A stretch of DNA of 64,000 nucleotides from Ligula intestinalis. Its lineage: Eukaryota; Platyhelminthes; Cestoda; Diphyllobothriidea; Diphyllobothriidae. The notes below the pieces were generated by a model. It did not search any database. It was not told the DNA's origin and saw only the letters and a list, made by a program, of their open reading frames with translations. The stretch spans positions 76,957,738 through 77,021,737 of the forward strand of contig JAYGXS010000003.1 of NCBI GenBank assembly GCA_036362985.1, read 5' to 3'. Shown here piece after piece: positions 35,101 to 45,200 of this stretch; positions within the stretch are counted from its first letter, which is position 1, and every line of letters begins with the position of its first letter. Made by a program: the position numbers and the translations under genes.

Positions 35101-38100
35101 GGCTTTTAAATGAGTTTATTTCTGGTCGCGGTCTACAAAAACAACACCCTGTAAAAAAGGACTACTTACGCAGCATACTTTTTACCATGGATTTTCGAAT
35201 TCACTATAAATTAAAATAAATTTCCTGGAAAAATGCATAACATCATTTTCTTTTTTACTCATTTAGTAAAAAATTTCGTTTTATTAAAATTCCTTACTCA
35301 AAGTAAGGTTATTTTCTAATTTGAATTTACTTCCAAACTCCTGAATAACTTAGAAACCAACCTGATTTTACATCTGCATCCCGAATGTTGAAATAACAGG
35401 CTAGATATTTTCCATGTAAGGAAAACGAAATATTTATCTTCGCTATTAAGAAGTGCTATGATAGGGCTTGTGAAGGTTTGCAGTGACTATGCTCCACAGA
35501 GCATCCTTTATTAGCAGCAAATGGAAAATGGAAAGGTTCGATGCTTTACGAATGGACACTTCATGGTCTTAAACATACAGTAGCCAAATGTTACGAAATA
35601 TGTCCTTCATAGGTAGTTAGAAGGGGGTTCCTTCAAAAAGCCGGCATTCTCACGTTACTGAAATATCGTAAGATCACGTTGCATGATGATCAATATTACA
35701 ACCCTACTTAAATACTTTGTTCGAATCGAAAGCACATTTGAGAAATAAGGTTGACATTTCATGAGATCAAGCATCTTCTGTATCTCGTTGAATGTTAACC
35801 GAAAGCATAAAGTGTGTTTTTAATTAGAAAATAGCACGTAAGCAGATTTAATAAATGATTTATCATACAGTATAATTTCAACATATTTAAGTCGAGCTTT
35901 TGAAAAAAAATCTGTTCGGCCGCCTCCATAGATAGCTTCTTATGTAGTATGCTGTTTTCCATCGGCTTTTAATGTTCTGATAAATCGTCATGCATTTTAT
36001 TTTAAAAACACATAAATAGATGATGTATTGTACCCATTTAGTGATAAACTAAGTTTTCTTTAAATTCTGTAGTTGAAAGGATATCTTCTAATTAAAAAAC
36101 TTCCTAAATTTTTGAAAAACTTTGAATCCAACCCATTGTTACACTAGCCTCAGGGTTTCTATACTACAAGCGGTAAAGATGCTCTTACAGTTATCTACGT
36201 GAGCAAGAAGTGATATAGCTCTGGTAAAAGATGGTACTGAATAAAGTATGCTATACAAGCAGCATTAATAAGTGTAACTTTACGATGTTTAATGAACGGT
36301 GCTTGAATATTCATAAATAAGAACTTTTTAAATACTCAATGCGTCCTCATTTCAAGTATGATCTTTTAAAAGAGGTATTTTTCCACTAAAAGCATACATT
36401 TAACACCATTTTATGCACATTTGCTAGAAAATATACGTGCATTTATAAGAACACTGAAAACACATGTAAAAATGCATACTACCTAAGTAGCCCTCTTTAA
36501 AGAGTGTAGTTGTTGCAAGCGGTCAGAAGGGAGCATGTAAGAAAGCCAGCATCCTGTCTTGACGGAAATATTTCGGTACTGGGCTGCAAGATATTTAATC
36601 TTATAATTCTACTTGAATAATATTTTATAATCGAAATCATGCTTCATAATTTCAGTTAACATTTAATAGGATTAAAATCTTCTGCACTTTACAATGGCTC
36701 TGTGCCAGCCAATTCCTTTACTGAACATTAACGGCGTACTGTGCTAATTGGCTAACTCCTTCCCTTCTTTTCGTTTAGATTGCGGAAATCAATACGGCAC
36801 AGTTTGACAGTGCAATGCGATGGCGCTTGGAATTCGTCCCTCTTCCCCATCACGCGAACTTAATTTCTCACTCTCCTCCTGTGATTCAGCAAGTGATTTC
36901 TCCTCAATAATGCCTCATTTTTATACCAACGCAATCTGAACCGATCACCCCGCCTTCCGCAACAACACTTCCTAATTCTTTCCATTCCACTGAGCCTCGA
37001 GTTCAGAGAGGCACCACCCATTGTACATATATGTGTGCGGACCACCACAGTTTGGCAATGTTTGACCGCGCAAAAAAAACTCGAGCCTTTTGCGCTCCTT
37101 TTGGACATGTTGACTAATTTTGTTTTTTCTACCAAATAAACTCTCTTGTTGACAGATCCCGATCTGAAAAACCCGTTGCTCATTTTCCCGTCTCTCACCT
37201 ACCTGGAGAGTATGTCCTGGCGACAGTTAGTTTCTTACGCGAAGAGGTTCAGACATCATCAGTTGCACACATACTGACAGTCTCTACCGGGAAACCAAGT
37301 TGAAGTCGAAGGCCGTACATCCACGGCCGAGATGTCTAGCGAATAGCGTAATTTCCTGCTCTTTGAGGCGGTGGTGGCCTTGGATTGTTATAACAGATGT
37401 CATTTCGGCCGTCGAAAGGGGCAGTGCTCATCAGATGCCCCACGACGAGATGGGCAGAGAGCGTTTATCTGTGGGTGAATCGGTTCTCAGTGACGGCAGG
37501 CTAGCACAGTATTTGCCACACCCTCACCCACTTCGGTGGCAGGCTCGGACGCAGTGGCTGACACAGTTAAACGGCCTGTCTACGCGAGCCACACATAACC
37601 CGGCCATTTCACGCCGGGTCAGAGAATGCACTCTTATATTACTTACAAATACCAAAACGCCATTGAAATCTCGTCACATTAAGGTAAAAAATCGACTGTA
37701 TCTAGCCGACTATGGAAAAAGTGAGTGAGATTGTTTAATTTGACACAGAATGAGTTACGCTAACTGCGGACCTGCGTTGGTCGAAGGTCAAGGCCCAAAA
37801 TTAAGCACAGTAAAGGAAAGGGGGACAATGTGACGGGATTAGCTGATAGGTACCCATGCAGAACAGATTTGCGTTATCTATCCCGTATAAAAAACATAGG
37901 TGACTCTGCAATTTAATTCGGCATTCATGGTGGTAGTAGCTTGACAAGTGAACCGTTGTGTTCAGAGGCATGTCGTGTCCAGCAAGAATGTCGATTGGAC
38001 AGTAAATAGTTTGCACCGCCGCTTTTACTGTCAGTGAACGAGCTCAGGAAATGTTAGTCGAAATGCGGAAATGGGCTCACGGTAAGGACTAACAACTTAA

Positions 38101-38713
38101 ACTGGGTTTTACTATTGATTATTGTTCAACAAAATTTCAAGATATTTCGGGCGCACTGGGATTCAAGCATTTCATATCGACTGCAAAAATGGCACTTCGA
38201 AAAAAATAAAGCTTTAGCTAGTAGGTGTTAAGACCTGCGCCTGGTCCTTGCATGTAACAGGAACTGTGGACTTGCTCAACTGTGGTCCCCTAAGCCAGGA
38301 CGGGAGAGGAAGAAAAGGCAATTGACCACGAGGAACGCTGTATTCACAAATAACAAGACCTTTTCATAAAAGAGGGCTGTGTATATTTATAGCATTCGCT
38401 TGAAACGAAAGAGCCGATAGACTGATCACACACAGACCAATCAGATATGACGATGGATCGCTAGTCACGGTCCAGGTGCATGCTGTTGTCATACAGCTGA
38501 ACTGAATTAGCACAACCGTTTTTCCTGTGTTTTACTAAAGTGGTCTGGATCCGGTTGTGCAGAGGTCGTACAGTGTGTTTTTCTTGTGGTTCTTTTGTAG
38601 AATCAACTGTGGCCAAGACTATCCCATTCCCCGTAGCAGCCTCCAGCTCTACACTCCCTTTGGACTGTCAGCCTACGATTCCGGACCGCATTGTCCGTGA
38701 GATTTCCCCGTAA
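27634..38713 (+). CDS. foxF: FoxF-type forkhead transcription factor (gene span, spliced)
   Basis: The joined product is about 1,010-1,045 residues depending on the 3' end. Residues 1-500 (exon 1) are low-complexity. The forkhead/winged-helix domain covers about residues 506-608, and residues 609-1008 are a Ser/Gln/Pro-rich tail. The forkhead reads [20 protein letters not shown], a TLSEIYQFL helix, the recognition helix [13 protein letters not shown], the wing [13 protein letters not shown] and the basic end [11 protein letters not shown], which is characteristic of FoxF. FoxF proteins are nuclear transcription factors linked to visceral mesoderm and muscle in other animals; a role here is inferred by family only. 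FoxF proteins as I know them are usually a few hundred residues with the forkhead near the N terminus, so the long N-terminal part is unusual. Exon junction phases 1/1/1 all agree. Confidence 0.9.
29135..31070 (+). other. intron 1 of the FoxF-like gene
   Basis: GTAAGT donor at 29,135 and ttttgtag acceptor ending at 31,070. It contains an S1 SINE (29,460-29,640) and a G run near 29,208-29,218. No other coding segment was recognised in the 1.9 kb. Confidence 0.85.
29460..29640 (+). repeat. S1 SINE within FoxF intron 1
   Basis: Leader ccggccaaaaccagcaag, head gagtttgtggctcaatggtt with gatcgcgagtttgaagctcg, body tatgactggctgatgacagc and taataagccagaaatggtc, and block ctattgtctttgtcggcaat. Well preserved. 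It is the last S1 copy in the window. Confidence 0.8.
31071..31283 (+). CDS. foxF: FoxF-like exon 2, forkhead helices 1-3
   Basis: The acceptor ttttgtag|AT joins in frame with exon 1 (A+AT gives Asn501). It encodes residues 502-571: [14 protein letters not shown], the [13 protein letters not shown] helix, [10 protein letters not shown], and the recognition helix with N554, R557, H558 and N559-S561, ending FIKLPK. The donor G|GTGAGT splits Gly572. The intron interrupts the forkhead just before wing 1. The open frame continues into the intron, but the typical donor and the exact continuation of the domain in exon 3 fix the border. Confidence 0.95.
31284..32926 (+). other. intron 2 of the FoxF-like gene, inside the forkhead domain
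   Basis: GTGAGT donor and catatatag acceptor. Its 1.6 kb show no recognised repeat; a TC-rich tract lies near 31,755-31,800. Confidence 0.9.
32927..34237 (+). CDS. foxF: FoxF-like exon 3, wing region and C-terminal tail
   Basis: GC joins G of exon 2 to give Gly572. The frame continues [20 protein letters not shown], then [13 protein letters not shown], the diagnostic basic end of FoxF forkheads. The remaining 400 residues are low in hydrophobics: a QQHRNGD stretch, a [12 protein letters not shown] segment, a second glutamine run (33,787-33,802), and near the end [19 protein letters not shown]. The exon can end at the donor ACAG|GTAAAT (34,238) or read through to a stop as FTGK* (TGA 34,243-34,245). 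AATAAA follows at 34,405, so a short isoform is also possible. Confidence 0.9.
34405..34410 (+). terminator. polyadenylation signal AATAAA for the read-through form of exon 3
   Basis: It lies 160 bp after the in-frame TGA at 34,243. If used, splicing at 34,238 is skipped and the protein ends in GK at residue 1,010. Confidence 0.4.
35100..36700. repeat. two diverged copies of an AT-rich dispersed repeat (family R3)
   Basis: Each copy carries a landmark of the form GCCxGCAT-CT-ACG-ACTGAAATAT (35,639-35,668 and 36,544-36,575). About 100-130 bp further each carries a TAACATTT(C/A)-type block. Related copies are near 39,160-39,720 and 44,170-44,660. Divergence is high, so borders are approximate and the class (MITE, LINE tail or other) is unknown. 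Confidence 0.5.
36779..36807 (+). CDS. foxF: alternative terminal microexon of the FoxF-like gene (candidate)
   Basis: The strong acceptor cccttcttttcgtttag|AT completes the codon left open at 34,237 (G+AT gives Asp1009) and reads CGNQYGTV then TGA. An AATAAA at 37,135 would serve it. It adds only nine residues, so support rests on the splice site, phase and poly(A) signal. It competes with the exon at 38,601. Confidence 0.35.
37135..37140 (+). terminator. polyadenylation signal AATAAA
   Basis: About 330 bp after the stop of the 36,779 exon, in the context accAAATAAActc. Confidence 0.35.
37141..38600. other. no gene recognised
   Basis: A plus-strand frame of 142 codons at 37,300-37,728 lies in a GC-richer patch. 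It has no recognisable domain and no good splice borders, and the remainder shows nothing. The stretch is intronic if the 38,601 exon belongs to the FoxF-like gene. Confidence 0.45.
38601..38713 (+). CDS. foxF: alternative terminal exon of the FoxF-like gene (candidate, preferred)
   Basis: The acceptor ttgtggttcttttgtag|AA completes the open codon of exon 3 (G+AA gives Glu1009). It continues [19 protein letters not shown] then [17 protein letters not shown] and TAA at 38,711. AATAAA follows 52 bp after the stop (38,765). Composition (Pro, Ser, Thr, balanced codons) looks more coding than the surrounding AT-rich DNA. It would give a 1,045-residue protein and a 4.4-kb last intron. It could instead be the last exon of another gene with the same phase. 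Confidence 0.45.
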
Positions 38714-38764
38714 CCACTTTCCAGCACTGTATACTCCGGTTTCCCTTTCTCCGTCTGCATAGAC

Positions 38765-38770
38765 AATAAA
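38765..38770 (+). terminator. polyadenylation signal AATAAA after the 38,601 exon
   Basis: Context gacAATAAAcc, 52 bp past the TAA. Confidence 0.45.
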
Positions 38771-39738
38771 CCATTCTTATCTCTCTCACTGCTTCATTAC
38801 TTATCAGAAGTATGGGTGATAGTAATGTGGATTACGCCGGGAACCTCCAACGTGAGCCTCTTAGCTCGGAGATTATACTGAAGACGCACGAAGAAACTCC
38901 TGCTTCAACACCAGAACATACCCTACGAGTGGAGGGCGCTACACTGTCATAGCAGACAGCGTAGCAGCTCATGCAAGTGCCTTTCTGTGCGATGAATCAT
39001 CGTGGGAATGAAGGCATTCCTAACAGTATAAATGTGCCCATTGATTTTTAATGCCCCTATAAATTCAACAACGATAATGTATTGAAATAGCAAACAACAG
39101 TTACTGCTCTTTTGCTCATTTTGTTGTGAATCACGTCTCATTTCCAATTCGATGCTTATGGGAAGAGCATCCTATGATTTTTAGCAAAATTACCGATTCG
39201 CAAATAATTTTGTGTCCCATTTGCCGTTACATTTGCGCTTAGAATTTTCCATCTTCAAACTGTGTACTTTCCTCGTAAGCAAAATGTGCACTCATTCATG
39301 CCATTAAGAACATATCATATAGGGTTTATAAAATCTTGGCCTTGAAGTGGACCATTGTGTAGACTTCACAGATGGACAGATGGGGCGTGGTTTATGTAAA
39401 TACCGCGAGTAAAATTTTTAAAAACCTAGATAAATCGTGCCTTTGGGTATGATTGGCTACAAAATGAGTAAAAGAAAGAATGTTTGCTGGGGTTTTTTAT
39501 AAAATATCTTTGAATTTCCAAGGGCGTCAACAATAATTTTTAAAAAACATACTACTTATGCTACCATTTTTCCCAAGTTCCATTCTTGCAGGCAGCTGAA
39601 GAGTACGTTCAAGTGCCGGTATCCTGACGTGCCTGAAATATTTTTGGACTGTTTTGTCAAATAATTTATACTAAAATCTCGCTTAGGGAATCCTTCCTAA
39701 TCGGGTAATATAAGTAGACTCCGAATACTGTTAATACT
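38771..39738. other. AT-rich non-coding stretch with a diverged R3 repeat
   Basis: The R3 landmark lies at 39,614-39,645 (gtgccggtatcctgacgtgc then ctgaaatat). Otherwise nothing is recognised. Confidence 0.45.
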
Positions 39739-40104
39739 TTGACTATTATTGTTATCATTACTACTACTACTCATAGTTCTAGGATTATCACTAGAATTAA
39801 CTGCACTGCTGCCACTACCATTACTACTATGGCTTCCACTAATATTATCACTAGTACCGCAAATATTACTACTGAGGGTACTATTAGTGCTATCAATAAC
39901 AATACTGCTGCTAATTTTCGTACTTCTATTACTTCTACTATGAATACTTATACCATTAGTTCTAATAATACTACTTATAAGATCACCAGTACTTCCGCTG
40001 TTTCTATTTATACGTTTCTTACAACCACTCCTGCTACTCCTAATATTACTATCATCAATTTACTTAGAAGAATTTGTATTACTACGGCTATTGCAACCAC
40101 CACT
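39739..40104 (+). repeat. degenerate ACT/ATT trinucleotide tract, about 365 bp
   Basis: The sequence keeps a 3-bp rhythm of ACT, ATT, AAT, ATC and AGT units with many point changes. The periodicity keeps a frame open for 134 codons, giving a Thr/Ile/Asn/Ser-only peptide. That frame is a by-product of the decayed microsatellite, not a gene. Confidence 0.85.
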
Positions 40105-42009
40105 AAGATGAACGCACAAAACGCCTTACAACCAGCTTTATAAATATCCCTAAAATGAGTCCCCTACCATAGTTATCCTTAAGTACGATTCATGACGAAA
40201 ATATTGGAGCAATACCGAAATATAAAAGAATTAAAAAAATGTTTGATTAAGTCTTTTTATTAAGCTGAATACCTCCCTTAAAGTAAAAGTGGACAAGGTG
40301 AGAGATTGACCACCAGAATATCGAAAACCGCCTCTTATAAACCAGTCGATAAATAAACCAAAACAGGGTTGATAGGAAGTCTGAGGGCTTGAAATAGGGC
40401 CTGATTGGCGGGGGATAAATGCTCCTGTTGATGACGCCTGCATCACCTGGTCTTACTCATTCCCGTTTGCGAACAGACTTTGCTGGTGCCGGTTTTGAGG
40501 CCTTCAATGTCCGCGAATCGGTTAATCGTGTGTCTGTAACCAACCGTCGCAACCGCTGGGCAGAATTAAAGGAGGATGCATTTCCAACAGGCGGTAGCTG
40601 CCGCTTAGAATTCTGGACTTCTTCATGCACATCACCTGCACCGGAATTGCTTTGATTCAAAAGCATATCACCTTTCTTTGCACCCAAACGAGTTTCCACC
40701 TTCCTCCCTAGATGTGATCTAAAATTAGAATTAGAAAGTAAAAAATAGACCAATTGAATTTGAACGAAGTTTAATTTATTGCGAGTTGGTACATTTTGTA
40801 AGAGAAGTTAGTGTACTCCCACTTATTTTCGCTCGTCCGCAGATTATCGATTAAATTGGCATTACGTGGCGAAACTCAGCCATTACGCTACAAGAGTACG
40901 CTACTAGCCGTTGATTGGCTGTCAGCTGGCCAGTTGTAAATGTGCTAGGCGCTGGGTTTGCTGGCACAGCACTCATAAAATGTGAAAGTGGCCACGTACG
41001 CAGAAAAAAGTACGCCTAAAATTTCAAAAAAACACCGAGGATCAACGCTATTTCTCCAGCCCTTTGAAAGCCACTCAAATCATATAAACACGGAAGGTAT
41101 TTACTCCTAAACCTGAAGGTAATTAAGACGACAAAGGGTAAGAATTAGTTAGTCCATGACTGAATATCTCTACGGGGCATGCTTTTTTAATTGAGATACC
41201 ATCAAATACCGGTGATGCTTTTTTAGACCACCATCTGGACTTTTTCACGCAGGCAGACGATTTGTTCAACGCACTGGAACCAAGCTAAATTATTTCAATC
41301 GTCGTGGTCTTCGGTTACTGGGTTGCATCTTTCATCAGCTGACTTAGACAGCGGTATCTATTCCCGTGCCTTAAACCTAGTCGTCCTGGAAATTTTTTAT
41401 AATACAACATGCAACAAGAGGTTATCTATCTGTGTGTCTTGTCATGTTCTCGTCTTCAATGAGATTTAATCACCAATTTATTCATAAATACTAGTCAGTC
41501 ACAACGCTTGCCCTTCACTTACTGGGCCTAGGTAGGACAAGTTTTCAAGACAGAGAGGGCTGACATAGTCTTAACAATCCAGCGCAATAGGACTTTTTTA
41601 GAGTTATTCCTGGGTATTTGGCCAGGAGACTTCCGCTTCTCCCACCAAGAGGACTCCACCCCGTTCAATTTGAGATAAAGGACACAAACTTTTGAAGGCC
41701 CAGTCAACGAGGGAAGGCATCGCGCCGTGGACTGCCGTCATCTGCTAACTAGTCCTAATTACACTCATTTATCCAAAACTGCTCAATTTAACGTAGGAAC
41801 CATGGAATCAGATCAATGGGCTTTAATCAAAGTCCACATTACGGCATAATAAATAAATGGTATATTCAAGGTCCAAGAGGCACTTTCATTACTGGGATTC
41901 CAGCAAAGACTCTTTTGTTACCGAACACTTTTTGATTAGTCTAGATGCCTCCACGACTTTTCGATGTTTGCTCAAAGTGAACCATGTAACTTAGAACCGA
42001 TAGTCAGAA
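40105..42009. other. intergenic stretch, nothing recognised
   Basis: No domain-bearing frame and no splice-bounded exon. It separates the 3' ends of the FoxF-like gene and the minus-strand gene. Confidence 0.45.
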
Positions 42010-42015
42010 TTTATT
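42010..42015 (-). terminator. polyadenylation signal AATAAA of the minus-strand gene
   Basis: The minus strand reads AAAAATAAATTC, 114 bp after the proposed stop at 42,129. Confidence 0.5.
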
Positions 42016-42128
42016 TTTTACAGGCATATCTGAACAGTTACTAGCAGTCACATTCACAAGAAAGGAATATGGCTGCTTTTGTATTCCCTAAGACATTTTG
42101 ATGTAGATTTGACTAGGTAACGCATGGT

Positions 42129-42243
42129 TTACAATTGTCCATGAAAAGACTGAGATATAACCAGCCTTCTCTCTCTGAGCTCGATATTTACATGATCGCT
42201 TAATATATTTTCGTTAGATAGACCTTTATCTACGTTCGACATG
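42129..42243 (-). CDS. unidentified gene, candidate terminal exon
   Basis: Acceptor catatcatttttggggtag|C, then 37 codons: MSNVDKGLSNENILSDHVNI and ELRERRLVISQSFHGQL, with TAA at 42,129. AATAAA lies 114 bp downstream. The frame is open further upstream, so the acceptor position is uncertain (another AG lies near 42,296). Confidence 0.4.
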
Positions 42244-45200
42244 CTACCCCAAAAATGATATGATTGAAAGTATGCACATAGTATTTGTTTGCTAGCAGCA
42301 TACGGCATAAAGTCGGAGAAAGTGAAAACACCGTACATATATTCAGCAAACTAATGGGAATAAGATAGATAATTAATATGACTGGCGGCCATACGGAGAA
42401 GGTTTAAAAATTCAAAGGTTCAGGATTCAGTGATTAAATGTGCACATTAAATATGGGCCCACGTCACGGGGTGTTGATGCTACTAGTAAAGTTTTCGTTT
42501 TTTTAACTTGACGGTGGGTTGTTTGTCTTCACAGGATATTTTGCGGTCTTCAGGTTGGTTGCAGGTGAGACTATACTTCCATCTAACCACCTCCTTCTGC
42601 TGATAGGCAATGCTTTAGAAAGGGAAATTTAGGTGGGATGGAATCATTCCTAGGTGGTTGCGAATATATCAACCCTCAAAGTTGATGCAAAATCCGACAC
42701 TAGGCAAACTGTTAATTTAATTGCCTACTAGTTAATATAAAGTAGTTATTTAAACAAGATGTAAATATCAAGTATGCAGTGGGTAGGAAGGATGCATATT
42801 TGCTTTCAAAGGCGAGGGTGTTGTCCCTATTTTCCTTCCTATTTGGAAAATTACTATGCAGTTCGCCATTTAAACTCTTTTATTCTAACGATAGCATATG
42901 ATAGCCACCATAGAAGTGTCATTGAAGAACCCGACTGTTACTGATTATATTGCTGGCAAAAACATACCATTCCAGGTAGCCCGTAAGGACTGCATTGTGA
43001 AAGTCTGCGCATGGAGGTTTGTCTTACCCTAAAATCGGCGAATCAAACCCAACTATGGTGCCTACAAGTTCTTACGTTGCGTTTTAATGCAATCACAAAG
43101 ATTTTTACGCTAGGCGTCTCATCAGTTCGAATGACATGGAATAAGTCTTTTTGATCAGGGTGATGACGGAGGCAGAACTTACTGTTTTAACGGATTGAGG
43201 GGAGCAAGTCGTGGCGTAATGTTAGGGCCTTTTTCAGCCAACTCAGCAGACTTCTTTGGCACGTTGACTTTGTTGAGGACTGACCCCGTCAATCCAGTTC
43301 CAGCATGACAACCAGAGTCGTCTGAATCCATGGAGGATTGTCTGGCCGTTAGCGGTAAGGGCGGTTGTAGGTCACCCAAGACTGGTGCAATCGAAAAACC
43401 ATCCTCCTCACCCTCTTCTTCTGAGATTGGATTGAGGTCGTCCATAGACTGTATTTCCGCCAAAAATTCTCGTGCAGAATCCTTAGCGGTCTTGCGTGGT
43501 GTACAGCGTTCACAGGAGTGACTGAATCTCGAACTTTCAAAGCCTTCAGATGACTCATCTTCAGTCCAATTGTCTTTTGAAAAATCTGCTTCACTTGCAG
43601 AATCCTCTTCGAACACATCTGCCTTTGACCAGGGTTGGATTTTTAGTTTAGGTGGTCCATCAGAGAAAGCGAGCATCTGAAAGAGGATTTGAATGTTATA
43701 AAAGCGACTACTATGCGTAAATAAGTAATAACATAATTGTTGTAGCGGTCGTGCTGAATTAAAGTCAACCGTCTTTTTAAGTTAACTGATTTACCCGAGG
43801 CGCGCATTTTTGAACTTAGAATTGACTTACACCAGTTAAAAAATGGTGGCACACATGTAATTTAGTGCCCTAGATGAATACTTTCAGTATTTATTTGCAA
43901 AACATCTTGCTTCAGAATCTTTGAAAAGGGCACTTCAATTATCTTGATTGCCGCTTTCTTAATAATACAAACAAATAGGAAATGAGTGATCACGGACTAT
44001 CAGATCCTAGCGATGAATATAAACTTGAACAGACCTGAAGAATGTAAAGTGCCACTTTCTGGTTTAAGCTGAACTATTGCCTTGACACATGGTAAACTGA
44101 GCTGTCTGTGCTATGCACGTATGCACAGTAGAGGCAGTGATCCAGCTCGTGAAATGCTCAACTGAAATCATTTTCCGAACATGAGGGATCCATGCTGCAT
44201 GTTTTTTGTGTACTAAATGTCAATGCCTTTGAAAAATATAAATTTATACTTATTTTCATATTATCGCTGGGAATGAACGCTTTCCTTACAAGAAAAATAA
44301 ACTTGATTCAGAAATTGAAAAAAACTGCTTTAAAACCAAAATGCTCTATTTTTCAGTATTAAATTTAAAAAAATTGTAATTTTATGCAAATAATAAATCC
44401 AAGGGAATGTTGAAATATGTTTTCTATGCAAAAGGTGGTAACTTCTAAGTACATCTTGATTTATTTTTGTCCGCTGCCAAAAAAGAATCACTTAAAAGCC
44501 GCCATACTAGCAAGACTGAAATATCTTGGAATTATAACGGATGAACTTTCCTACGCAATCTTTTCTAATCAGAACAGTATTTAATAATTTTGTTTAACAT
44601 TTCGTGAGGTAGGCTGCTTACTATATATTATTTAGTTAGAACACAGCCTAAGTTTACTTAAAAGACCTCAAGTAAAGCGATGACGGATCCGTTTGTTCTA
44701 ATATACCTTGATAAATAAGGAAATAACTTATTTTTGTGAGCTTTTTGGTACGCTCATATGCGAACTTTTTTTATCTTGATAGACCTGCAATAGAGACCAG
44801 GGAAACTTTATTTCAACCACAGTAACCCCAAAAGCTCACGGTCACAAATGAGCCCAGAGCATACTGCATTCACCCATTATTGATTTTTTGAGAGAAGAGG
44901 TAGAAGCCATGTGCATAGAGGTTAGCTTATTTAGCATGGTTCTTAAAAGGCTTGTAAAAGGCACTGGCCTGTGCCTTCAATGCAAAAGGAGACATGATTT
45001 GTTGGTCAGTGAACCTCGACGGCAGCATAAAGGTGAAATTATTTACAAATAAGGGTCATTAATGCGAGAAGTCTATCAAAATACACGAAACTATGTCTCC
45101 CTGCCGAGATAAATGAAAGTTTAAACGAGCTAACCTGTACATTTTGAAGACGCTGCTCCATGGCTGCAAGTTCTTTCTGCAACAATATCCTAAAAAGGAG

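Noticed and set aside
39739..40143. 134-codon Thr/Ile-rich frame
   Set aside because: Product of a degenerate trinucleotide repeat; an overlapping frame is all Leu, as expected from periodic DNA.
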